From positions 62,001-126,000 of the forward strand of contig JACJZI010000002.1 of NCBI GenBank assembly GCA_020635655.1: 64,000 nucleotides of DNA, read 5' to 3'. Shown here piece by piece: positions 26,111-34,293 of the stretch. The position numbers and the translations under genes were made by a program. Every line of letters starts with the position of its first letter. Positions within the stretch are counted from its first letter, which is position 1. The notes beneath the pieces are model-generated. The model did no database searches. It was not told the origin of the DNA and saw only the letters and a list, made by a program, of their open reading frames with translations. The DNA is from Flavobacteriales bacterium. Its GTDB lineage: Bacteria > Bacteroidota > Bacteroidia > Flavobacteriales_F > PHOS-HE28.

Positions 26111-26569
26111 TCAATGCGTACCGGTGTGGCCGAAACCGCCCGTTCCGCGTTCCGAGGCGCGAAGGTCCGGACTTTCCTCGAAAGATGCCCTGAGGTGCGG
26201 TGCCACCACCAATTGGGCGATCCGTTCGCCATCGTTCACCGTGAACGGGGTGGTGCCCAGATTCACCAGAAGCACGCCGACCTCGCCCCTGTAGTCCGCG
26301 TCAATGGTACCCGGGCTATTGAGCACCGTGACGCCATGTTTGAACGCCAGACCACTCCGGGGGCGGACCTGCGCCTCGGTGCCGTCGGGCAGTTCCAGGA
26401 AAAGGCCGGTAGGGATCAACGCCCTTTCCCCATGGGCCAGCACAACGGGTGCCTCGAGGTTCGCGCGGAGGTCCACTCCCGCGCTCTGAGCGGTGGCATA
26501 TTCGGGTACGGGGTGTCGTCCCTTGTTGATCAAACGGACACGCAGGGCACCCCTTTCCGTCTCGTTCAT
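26111..26569 (-). CDS. dut: dUTP diphosphatase
   Basis: A trimeric-type dUTPase of 152 residues that hydrolyses dUTP to dUMP and diphosphate, keeping uracil out of DNA and feeding thymidylate synthesis. All five motifs are visible: AQSAGVDLRA, RPRSGLAFKHGV, GTIDADYRGEV, DGERIAQLVV and the C-terminal ERGTGGFGHTG. The ATG at 26569 matches the family start; the longer open frame reaches into the asnS promoter area. A near-match -7 element (GAACTTTG on the minus strand, 26574-26581) ends 4 bases before the ATG. It is divergent from asnS, with a 109-base shared gap. Confidence 0.94.
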   Translation of the reverse strand: MNETERGALRVRLINKGRHPVPEYATAQSAGVDLRANLEAPVVLAHGERALIPTGLFLELPDGTEAQVRPRSGLAFKHGVTVLNSPGTIDADYRGEVGVLLVNLGTTPFTVNDGERIAQLVVAPHLRASFEESPDLRASERGTGGFGHTGTH

Positions 26570-26652
26570 GGGGACAAAGTTCGTCACGCCACGGGTGGAA
26601 CCGCTCTTCGGACGGATCCGAACGGTCCATCGGTCCACTGGGAGCAGCTTCG

Positions 26653-26660
26653 TTCCTTTG
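26653..26660 (+). promoter_or_regulatory. Possible -7 element of asnS (TTCCTTTG)
   Basis: A seven-of-eight match to TAnnTTTG, 18 bases upstream of the asnS ATG in the dut-asnS divergent gap. Confidence 0.35.
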
Positions 26661-26678
26661 CGGTCCATTCCGCAGACC

Positions 26679-28112
<1,434 letters not shown>

Positions 28113-28120
28113 GCGAAGAC

Positions 28121-28198
28121 AATGAGGACGATTTGGTCAATGCGGACCATCAGAACAATATGACCGTCATTGACCGCATTGACCCCATTGTTCTCATT
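28121..28198 (+). repeat. Long imperfect inverted repeat between asnS and the ArsC-like gene
   Basis: Arms 28121-28145 and 28174-28198 pair over 25 positions. By hand, 21 are Watson-Crick pairs, two are G-U if transcribed on the plus strand, and two are U-C mismatches. The 28-base loop contains TGACCGTCA, and the short motif GGTCAATG/CATTGACC recurs within the element. It fills almost the whole 97-base gap. It could end asnS transcription, stabilise the 3' end, or be a copy of a dispersed repeat. Confidence 0.6.
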
Positions 28199-28209
28199 AA
28201 ACGCACTGC

Positions 28210-28560
28210 ATGAAGATCTACCACCTCGCCACCTGCACCACCTGCCAGAAGATCCTGAAGCGGATCCCGAAGTTGAAGCGTTTCACCTTGCAGGACATCA
28301 AGACCGGACCGATCACACCCGCGCAGTTGGATGAGATGAAAGCGATGGCCGGCAGCTATGAGGCCCTCTTCAGTCGACGCTCCATGAAATACAGGCCCAT
28401 GGGGCTGCACGAACGGAAGTTGACCGAAAAGGACTACCGCAAGCTGATCCTGCAGGAATACACCTTTTTGAAGCGGCCGGTGATCATCATCGGGAAGCGG
28501 ATCTTCGTCGGCAACGCGGCGAAGGAAGTGGAAGGGGCGATCGCGGCGGCGAAGGGGTGA
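28210..28560 (+). CDS. ArsC/Spx family thioredoxin-fold protein
   Basis: A protein of 116 residues, the usual length for the ArsC/Spx/YffB superfamily. The N-terminal active-site segment is ATCTTCQKIL, with a CxxC pair as in Spx rather than the single Cys of classical ArsC. The C-terminus has RPVIIIGKRIFVG, the conserved RP-x-hydrophobic strand. It may be a glutathione-independent reductase or an Spx-like regulator; the sequence does not decide between them. No ars genes lie nearby, which argues against an arsenate role. It sits between asnS and rpoN. Confidence 0.85.
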   Translation: MKIYHLATCTTCQKILKRIPKLKRFTLQDIKTGPITPAQLDEMKAMAGSYEALFSRRSMKYRPMGLHERKLTEKDYRKLILQEYTFLKRPVIIIGKRIFVGNAAKEVEGAIAAAKG

Positions 28561-28637
28561 ACCCGTCACGGCGCTCCTTTCCTCCGGAATAGCCGCCCCC
28601 ACTGGGATGGCCCGCTCTTTGCCGGGCGCTCCGAACA

Positions 28638-28645
28638 TACCTTTG
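28638..28645 (+). promoter_or_regulatory. -7 promoter element of rpoN (TACCTTTG), with TTTG upstream
   Basis: Exact TAnnTTTG match, 35 bases upstream of the rpoN ATG. TTTG at 28618-28621 could be a -33 element with a 16-base spacer, slightly shorter than usual. Confidence 0.5.
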
Positions 28646-28680
28646 CGCAAAGGCCTGACCGAGGAGAAGGCCGGGTGACG

Positions 28681-30135
28681 ATGTTGAAACAAGGCCTATA
28701 TCAGAAGCTCCAGCAGAAGCTGAGCCCACAGCAGATCCAGTTGATGAAGCTGCTGCAGGTGCCCACCGTGGAGCTCGAACAACGGATCAAACAGGAGATC
28801 GAGGAGAACCCCGCACTGGAGGAGGGCACCACAGACCATGAGGAGGAGGAACCCATCGCGGAACAGGACCTGTCGACGGAGAGCGAGGACACCTCCAACG
28901 ACAACGAGGAGGAGTTCGACCTCACGGATTATTTCGATGACGACACGCCCGACTACAAGTTGAGCGTGAACAACAAGGGGCGGGACGACGAGGAGCGGGA
29001 GATCCCCCTCAGCGGCGGAACGACCTTCCAGGAAGCCCTGGTGCAACAGCTCGCGCTGCGTGACATCGACGAACGGACCGAAGAGATGGGCCAACACTTG
29101 ATCGGCAACCTGGACGAGGACGGCTACCTGCGCCGCGACCTCGACGCCATCGTGAACGACCTGGCCTTCACCCAGAACATTTCCTGCACCAAGGAGGACC
29201 TGGACCGGGCGTTAAAGGAGGTCCAGGCGCTCGACCCGGCCGGCGTGGGTGCACGCGACCTCCGGGAGTGCCTCATGCTCCAGTTGGAGCGCCGACCGCG
29301 CGAGGTGGCCGTGATCACCGCGCACGAGGTGCTGGACAAACATTTCGAGGCCTTCACCAAGAAGCACTACGAGCGGATCATGGAGCGCATGGAGATCGAC
29401 GAGGAGGCGCTGAAGGCCGCCATCGATGAGATCCTGCACCTGAACCCCAAGCCGGGCAACACCGCGCGGGAGACCAGCAAGCCCAACCAGGAGATCGTGC
29501 CTGATTTCCAGGTGCTCTCCATCGACGGGCAGCTTGAACTGCAGCTGAACGGCCGCAACGCACCGGAGCTGCGCATCAGTCGCACTTACCGCGACATGAT
29601 GAAGGAGTATGCCCGGCATAAGAAGGACAAGGACCAGCGCGAGGCCATCCAGTTCATCAAGCAGAAGATCGATGCGGCGAAGTGGTTCATCGATGCGATC
29701 AAGCAGCGGCAGAACACCCTGCTGCTCACCATGGAAGCCATCGTGGAGCACCAGCGCGACTTCTTCCTCACCGGCGACGAGACCAAGCTCAAGCCGATGA
29801 TCCTGAAGGACATCGCCGAGAAGGTGCACCTGGACATCAGCACGGTGAGCCGCGTGGCCAACAGCAAGTACGTCCAGACCAACTACGGCACCTATCTGCT
29901 CAAGTACTTCTTCAGCGAAAGCCTCAGTACGGACAGTGGCGAGGAGGTGAGCACCCGTGAGGTGAAGAAGATCCTGAACGACGCCATCGACGCCGAGGAG
30001 AAACGCAAACCGCTCACCGACGACCAGCTGACCGCGCTGCTCAAGGAGAAGGGTTACAACATCGCCCGACGGACCGTGGCCAAGTACCGCGAGCAGCTGA
30101 ACATCCCGGTGGCCCGGTTGCGGAAGGAACTATGA
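28681..30135 (+). CDS. rpoN: RNA polymerase sigma-54 factor
   Basis: A protein of 484 residues. Region I is the Gln/Leu-rich N-terminus (QGLYQKLQQKLSPQQIQLMKLLQ), followed by an acidic region II. The core-binding domain and helix-turn-helix follow, and the RpoN box ARRTVAKYREQ is near the C-terminus. Sigma-54 needs an AAA+ activator for open-complex formation; none is in the window. The purine-rich GAGGAGAAGG at 28661-28670 is an unusually clear ribosome-binding site for this group. It serves either the ATG at 28681 or the GTG at 28675; I report the ATG. Confidence 0.96.
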   Translation: MLKQGLYQKLQQKLSPQQIQLMKLLQVPTVELEQRIKQEIEENPALEEGTTDHEEEEPIAEQDLSTESEDTSNDNEEEFDLTDYFDDDTPDYKLSVNNKGRDDEEREIPLSGGTTFQEALVQQLALRDIDERTEEMGQHLIGNLDEDGYLRRDLDAIVNDLAFTQNISCTKEDLDRALKEVQALDPAGVGARDLRECLMLQLERRPREVAVITAHEVLDKHFEAFTKKHYERIMERMEIDEEALKAAIDEILHLNPKPGNTARETSKPNQEIVPDFQVLSIDGQLELQLNGRNAPELRISRTYRDMMKEYARHKKDKDQREAIQFIKQKIDAAKWFIDAIKQRQNTLLLTMEAIVEHQRDFFLTGDETKLKPMILKDIAEKVHLDISTVSRVANSKYVQTNYGTYLLKYFFSESLSTDSGEEVSTREVKKILNDAIDAEEKRKPLTDDQLTALLKEKGYNIARRTVAKYREQLNIPVARLRKEL

Positions 30136-30198
30136 ACCAGTTCGGAGTGCGCAGGTCGGCAAGCGGCAAGTCACCAGTTCGACCAGCGCGCATCTAAC

Positions 30199-30852
30199 TT
30201 GCTGCGGACAACTGACACACTGGCCGCTCCTTCCTTGCGCCCCCTGGCCCATACGCTGAACCTCCTGCTGCACCCGCTGTTCATGCCATTGCTCACGCTG
30301 GTGGTGGCCTTCCGGATGGATCCGCACATCTCGTTCTTTATGCCGCGGCCGTTCCAGCTGATCACCTTCGCCATGGTGTTCGTGCTAACGGTGCTCTTCC
30401 CCTTGACGAGCACCCTGCTCTTGCTGCGGAGCGGCGCCGTCACCAGCCTGTCCATGCCGCATCGCCAGGAACGGATCGTCCCGTTCCTGATGACGCTCTT
30501 CTATTTCACGCTGTGCTACTACCTCCTGCACCGCACGCCACAGCACGAGGCCACCTTCGCCATGTTCCTCGGTGCGCTGGTCGCCCTGTTCCTCACGGCC
30601 CTGATCACATTGCGCTGGAAGATCAGCGTGCACATGGTGGGCATCGGCGGGTTGCTCGGTGCCTTGACCGGTCTGCTCTTGCTGCACCACACGTTCGCGC
30701 CGTTGCAGATGGCCCTGTTCATCGTGCTGGCGGGAGCGCTTGGTACCGCACGATTGCTCACCAGCGACCACACGCCCGCCCAGGTGGGTGCCGGGGCGGT
30801 GCTCGGCTTCCTGTGCACCTACACCTGCGTGGCGCACCTCCTCTTCCTCTGA
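30199..30852 (+). CDS. PAP2-like integral membrane protein
   Basis: About 217 residues with five or six hydrophobic segments. The C-terminal half has KISVHMVGIGGLLGAL and TSDHTPAQVGAGAVLGF, which resemble the SxHxxG and HTPxQVxxGxxxG parts of PAP2 phosphatases. The acidic/basic motif 1 of PAP2 is not clear, so phosphatase activity is doubtful. The start is uncertain: the frame opens at TTG 30199, but a possible -7 element TAACTTGC (30195-30202) covers it, and TTG at 30235 is an alternative. The stop TGA abuts the stop of the convergent transporter as TGATCA. It follows rpoN by 63 bases. Confidence 0.7.
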   Translation: MLRTTDTLAAPSLRPLAHTLNLLLHPLFMPLLTLVVAFRMDPHISFFMPRPFQLITFAMVFVLTVLFPLTSTLLLLRSGAVTSLSMPHRQERIVPFLMTLFYFTLCYYLLHRTPQHEATFAMFLGALVALFLTALITLRWKISVHMVGIGGLLGALTGLLLLHHTFAPLQMALFIVLAGALGTARLLTSDHTPAQVGAGAVLGFLCTYTCVAHLLFL

Positions 30853-32121
30853 TCAGGCGGCCTTCCACCGGTGGATCCGGTGCCCTTTCACCGCGTACCA
30901 GAGGATGAAGAGGTAACAGGGCACGAGGATGATGTAGGCGGCCCGAGGACCGACCGCCGGGACATCGGCCAACCGCCCATAGAGCAGCGGCAGCAGCGCC
31001 CCTCCGGCGATCGCCATGATCAGGAGCGCGGAACCCACCTTGGTGAACCGCCCGAGCCCCTCGATCGCCAGCGGCCAGATCGCGGGCCACATCAGGGCGT
31101 TGGCCAGGCCGAGCAGGGCGATGCACAGCACGCTCAAGTAGCCGCTGGTGAGCAGGGCGCACAGGCTGAAGAGCACCCCGGTGATCGCCGAGATGGCCAG
31201 CGCGCGGTCCTGGGGGATCACCCTGGGGATGGTGACGATCCCGATCAGGTAGCCCACGACCATGGCCGTGAGGGTGTAGGCGGTGAAGTACTTCGCTTCA
31301 CTGAGCGGGATGCCCTGTGTGGTACCGTAGTTGCCGATGGTATCACCCGCGATCACTTCCACGCCGACATAAAGGAAAAGTGCGATCACGCCCAGCGCGA
31401 GCTGTGGGAATTGCAGCACGCTGGTCCGCCCGGTGGGCTCCCGTTCCGCATGCGTGGCCTCCTCCTCGCTGGCGATCTCCGGTAGTGGCGAGAACCGCAC
31501 CAACAGGGCCAGCCCCACCAGGACCACCGCCATGATGGTGTACGGGGTCATCACGCGGGCAGCCAGTTCATCCAGGCGGATGGCCCGCGCCGTGGCGTCC
31601 AGCTGTTGCAGTTCGTTCACCAGTGTATCGGCATCATGCAGCACCACGGCCCCCAAAGCGATGGGCGCCAGCACGCCGGCCACCTTGTTGCAGATGCCCA
31701 TGATGCTGATCCGCCTGGCCGCGCTCTCGATCGGCCCCACGATGGTGATATAGGGGTTGCTGGCGGTCTGCAGCAGGGACAGGCCGGTGCCGATCACGAA
31801 GAGCCCGGTGAGGAAGAGCCCGTAGGTGCGGCTTGCCGCCGCGGGCAGGAAGAGCAGCGCACCCGCCGCCATCACCAGCAGGCCGAGCATCATGCCGTTC
31901 TTGAAGCCTGTGCGCTGCAGCACCCAGGAAGCGGGCAACGCCATGACGAAATAGCTGATGTAGAAGGCGAAGGCGACGAACAGGGCCTGGAACGTGCTCA
32001 GTTCGCAGGCGATCTTCAGGTACGGGATCAAGGTCCCGTTCAGCCAGGTGACGAAGCCGAAGATGAAGAAGAGCACGCCCAGGATCAGGATCGCGCGGAT
32101 GTCAGTGCGGGTGGTGGACAT
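30853..32121 (-). CDS. Sugar MFS transporter, FucP/GluP type
   Basis: A protein of 422 residues with about 12 membrane segments. The N-terminal LFFIFGFVTWLNGTLIPYLK is the hallmark of the FucP (fucose/glucose/galactose:H+ symporter) subfamily, together with TGLSLLQTASNPYITIVGP. The likely role is proton-coupled uptake of a hexose such as glucose or galactose. galE lies upstream on the same strand (the two are 87 bases apart), so galactose use is plausible but unproven. I chose the ATG at 32121 because a TAGTTTTG promoter element at 32139-32146 lies downstream of the longer frame's start. Confidence 0.88.
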   Translation of the reverse strand: MSTTRTDIRAILILGVLFFIFGFVTWLNGTLIPYLKIACELSTFQALFVAFAFYISYFVMALPASWVLQRTGFKNGMMLGLLVMAAGALLFLPAAASRTYGLFLTGLFVIGTGLSLLQTASNPYITIVGPIESAARRISIMGICNKVAGVLAPIALGAVVLHDADTLVNELQQLDATARAIRLDELAARVMTPYTIMAVVLVGLALLVRFSPLPEIASEEEATHAEREPTGRTSVLQFPQLALGVIALFLYVGVEVIAGDTIGNYGTTQGIPLSEAKYFTAYTLTAMVVGYLIGIVTIPRVIPQDRALAISAITGVLFSLCALLTSGYLSVLCIALLGLANALMWPAIWPLAIEGLGRFTKVGSALLIMAIAGGALLPLLYGRLADVPAVGPRAAYIILVPCYLFILWYAVKGHRIHRWKAA

Positions 32122-32138
32122 GAAGAACGGGTGGCGAC

Positions 32139-32146
32139 CAAAACTA
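32139..32146 (-). promoter_or_regulatory. -7 promoter element of the sugar transporter (TAGTTTTG)
   Basis: Exact TAnnTTTG match on the minus strand, 17 bases upstream of the ATG, in the gap after galE. Confidence 0.5.
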
Positions 32147-32208
32147 TCCGGGAACATCAACGGGAGCCCGAAACAAGGTGCGTCCTTATCAACCGGGCGA
32201 TGTGCGCC

Positions 32209-33222
32209 CTACTTCAACCGCTCCTGCCACCGCCATGCATCGGCCAGCGCCCGGTGCAGGTCCAATTTCGCCTCCCAACCCAGCACTTCGCGCGCCTTGC
32301 TCGCGTCGGCATACACAGCTTCGACATCACCCGCGCGCCTCGGGCCGATGGTATAGGGCAGGTCCACGCCCGTTCCCGCGATGAACGCCTTCACCACCTC
32401 CAGCACGCTGCTGCCACGGCCCGTACCCAGGTTGAACACATCGCTGACGGGCGCCTCCTGTGTTCCCAGCCATTGAAGGGCCTTCACATGCGCCTGGGCC
32501 AGGTCCACCACATGGATGTAATCACGGATGCAGGACCCGTCCGGCGTGTCGTAGTCATCACCAAAGACAGTGAGCGACTTGCGGAGTCCGGCCGCGGTCT
32601 GGGTGATGAAGGGCACCAGGTTGTTGGGCACGCCCAGGGGCAGTTCGCCGATGGCCGCGGAGGGGTGTGCCCCGATGGGATTGAAGTACCTCAGCAGCAC
32701 CACGGCCATGGTCGGGTCGGCGTGGGCCATGTCGCGCAGCAGCTGCTCGCACACCATCTTGGTGAAGCCGTAGGGGGAGCTTGCCAGCCGGTCCGGTGCC
32801 GATTCATTGACAGGCAGCACCTCCGGCTGGCCATAGACCGTGCAGGAGGAGGAGAACACGATGCGGCCGAGCTTGTGCCGACGCATGAGGCGCAACAGCA
32901 CGATGAGCGAGCCGACATTGTTGGCGTAGTACATCAGCGGTTGCTGCACGCTTTCGCCCACCGCCTTGTAGGCCGCGAAATGGATCACGCCCTCGAACGG
33001 TCCCTCCTCGGCGAAGACCTGTTCCATGGCCTCCCCGTCATTGCAATCGACCCGATGGAAGGTCGCGCGGCGGCCGATGATCGCGGCGATGCCGTCCAGG
33101 GCGCGCTCCTTTGAATTCCGCAGATCGTCCACGATCACCGGCTCGTAGCCTGCCGCCGCCAACTCCACCACGGTGTGGGAACCGATGAACCCGGCTCCGC
33201 CGGTGACCAGGACCTTTCGCAT
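32209..33222 (-). CDS. galE: UDP-glucose 4-epimerase
   Basis: A short-chain dehydrogenase of 337 residues that interconverts UDP-glucose and UDP-galactose through an NAD-bound 4-keto intermediate. GGAGFIGSH near residue 8 binds NAD. The catalytic SSSCTVYG and YGFTK segments are present, as are the C-terminal substrate segments (GTGRGSSVLEVV and RRAGDVEAVYAD). The ATG at 33222 matches the family start. A possible -7 element TAACTTGC (33228-33235) ends 5 bases upstream. The longer open frame to 33315 adds Pro/Arg-rich sequence and is rejected. Confidence 0.95.
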   Translation of the reverse strand: MRKVLVTGGAGFIGSHTVVELAAAGYEPVIVDDLRNSKERALDGIAAIIGRRATFHRVDCNDGEAMEQVFAEEGPFEGVIHFAAYKAVGESVQQPLMYYANNVGSLIVLLRLMRRHKLGRIVFSSSCTVYGQPEVLPVNESAPDRLASSPYGFTKMVCEQLLRDMAHADPTMAVVLLRYFNPIGAHPSAAIGELPLGVPNNLVPFITQTAAGLRKSLTVFGDDYDTPDGSCIRDYIHVVDLAQAHVKALQWLGTQEAPVSDVFNLGTGRGSSVLEVVKAFIAGTGVDLPYTIGPRRAGDVEAVYADASKAREVLGWEAKLDLHRALADAWRWQERLK

Positions 33223-33227
33223 GGCGC

Positions 33228-33235
33228 GCAAGTTA
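33228..33235 (-). promoter_or_regulatory. Possible -7 element of galE (TAACTTGC)
   Basis: Seven of eight positions match TAnnTTTG on the minus strand, 5 bases before the ATG; a very short leader would result. Confidence 0.35.
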
Positions 33236-33350
33236 GCCGTGGGCCGGCGAGCGTTCGGCCCGGGTCCCCCCCGTTCCGAACGGGGGAACGTGAAGAGCCC
33301 CGGGGTTGGGATCACCTGCGCACTACCATGGGAAGGAGGTGTGTGGGAAG

Positions 33351-33453
33351 GACCGCCTTCGCTGAAGCCACGGTGGACACTGTGGGCTGTGCCCGCCGTA
33401 GCACACGAAGCGTGCGAGGTCCGCCTTCGCTGAAGCTAGGCGGACGCTGTGGG
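33351..33453. repeat. Two-copy palindromic repeat element next to a tRNA gene
   Basis: Copy 1 at 33351-33386 and copy 2 at 33419-33453 share CCGCCTTCGCTGAAGC, GGAC and CTGTGGG and align over about 35 bases with a few differences. Each copy can fold (copy 2: GTCCGCC pairs with GGCGGAC around TTCGCTGAAGCTA). A third small hairpin (GCAC-ACGAAGC-GTGC) lies between them. Copy 2 runs four bases into the 3' end of the minus-strand tRNA. This resembles REP-type dispersed palindromes. The rest of the 33223-33449 gap holds nothing else I can support. Confidence 0.6.
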
Positions 33454-33522
33454 CCCAGCAGGATTTGAACCTGCGACCAACGGATTATGAGTCCGCTGCT
33501 CTGACCGCTGAGCTATAGGCCC
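33450..33522 (-). tRNA. tRNA with CAT anticodon (Ile2 or elongator Met)
   Basis: A 73-base cloverleaf on the minus strand. The acceptor stem GGGCCTA/TGGGCCC has one G-U pair and discriminator A. The D arm is TAGCTCAGCGGTCAGAGCA; anticodon stem CGGAC/ATCCG encloses a loop with CAT; the T arm is GCAGG-TTCAAAT-CCTGC. CCA is not encoded. A CAT anticodon can belong to elongator Met or to Ile2 (lysidine-modified). The body (GACTCATAATC, GGTCGC) looks somewhat more like tRNA-Ile2 of E. coli, but I cannot settle identity by eye. Confidence 0.93.
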
Positions 33523-33532
33523 GATCGATCGG

Positions 33533-33540
33533 CGAAATTA
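33533..33540 (-). promoter_or_regulatory. -7 promoter element of the CAT tRNA (TAATTTCG)
   Basis: Matches TAnnTT(T/C)G on the minus strand, ending 10 bases before the tRNA 5' end, the same geometry as at tRNA-Cys. Confidence 0.55.
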
Positions 33541-33558
33541 CTCCGCCCGTTGTTCCGG

Positions 33559-33566
33559 TATTTTCG
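33559..33566 (+). promoter_or_regulatory. -7 promoter element of the HAD hydrolase gene (TATTTTCG)
   Basis: Matches TAnnTT(T/C)G and ends 6 bases before the ATG, so the mRNA would be leaderless or nearly so. It is divergent from the tRNA promoter. Confidence 0.45.
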
Positions 33567-33572
33567 CCGCGG

Positions 33573-34208
33573 ATGTCCGGGGCGATCGATACCATCCTGC
33601 TCGACCTTGGGGGCGTGCTGATCGATGTGGACTACGAACGCACCGCACGGGCGTTCAAGGACCTCGGCTGCACGGACTTCGACGGACTTTACAGCAAGGC
33701 GCGACAGACGGACCTGTTCGACCGGTTCGAGACCGGGGAACTGGGAGCGGAAGCCTTTCGGGACGAACTTCGGCGCCTTTGCCGCAAGGACCTGACCGAT
33801 CCGGAGATCGACACCGCATGGAACGCCATGCTCGGGAGCATTCCCGCAGCGCGCATCTCGCTGGTGGAACGCTTGCGGCAGCGTTATCGGGTGCTGCTGT
33901 TGAGCAATACCAATGCGATCCATGTGCCGGCCTTCACTGAGATCGTGCGCCGCGAGAGCGGCATCACCGACTTCAAGGGGATCTTCCATGGCGCCTACTA
34001 CAGCTGCGAGATCGGCCTGCGCAAACCCGATGCCGACGCCTATCTGCACGTGCTGGGGCGCCACGGTGCACGTCCCGGGAACACCCTGTTCATCGACGAC
34101 TCTCCCCAACACGTGGACGGGGCCTGGCACACCGGCCTGAGGGCCGAACACCTGGACCTTGCCAGGGAGGACCTGGTCGGCCTGGTGGGACGACTGGGGT
34201 TGTTGTAG
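33573..34208 (+). CDS. HAD-superfamily hydrolase (YihX/HAD-IA type)
   Basis: A protein of 211 residues. Motif I is LLDLGGVLID, the DLGGVL form of the YihX-like group, in which the second Asp of the usual DxD is Gly. Motif II is LLLSNTNA, motif III the Lys in IGLRKPDADAY, and motif IV TLFIDDSPQHV. It is a likely phosphatase of small metabolites such as sugar phosphates; the substrate is unknown. It has its own promoter element and is followed by a strong hairpin. Confidence 0.9.
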   Translation: MSGAIDTILLDLGGVLIDVDYERTARAFKDLGCTDFDGLYSKARQTDLFDRFETGELGAEAFRDELRRLCRKDLTDPEIDTAWNAMLGSIPAARISLVERLRQRYRVLLLSNTNAIHVPAFTEIVRRESGITDFKGIFHGAYYSCEIGLRKPDADAYLHVLGRHGARPGNTLFIDDSPQHVDGAWHTGLRAEHLDLAREDLVGLVGRLGLL

Positions 34209-34245
34209 TGGACACCATCGCATTTCCGGGAATGCCCGAATGAAG

Positions 34246-34270
34246 AAGCGGCCCCGATCGGGGCCGCTTC
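34246..34270. terminator. Bidirectional hairpin terminator between convergent genes
   Basis: A perfect 10-bp stem GAAGCGGCCC/GGGCCGCTTC with loop CGATC lies between the HAD stop (34208) and the RND pump stop (34294). There is no strong T run on either side, so efficiency is uncertain, but position and strength fit a shared terminator. Confidence 0.65.
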
Positions 34271-34293
34271 TCAAGGTGCATTTTCCAGGTCGA

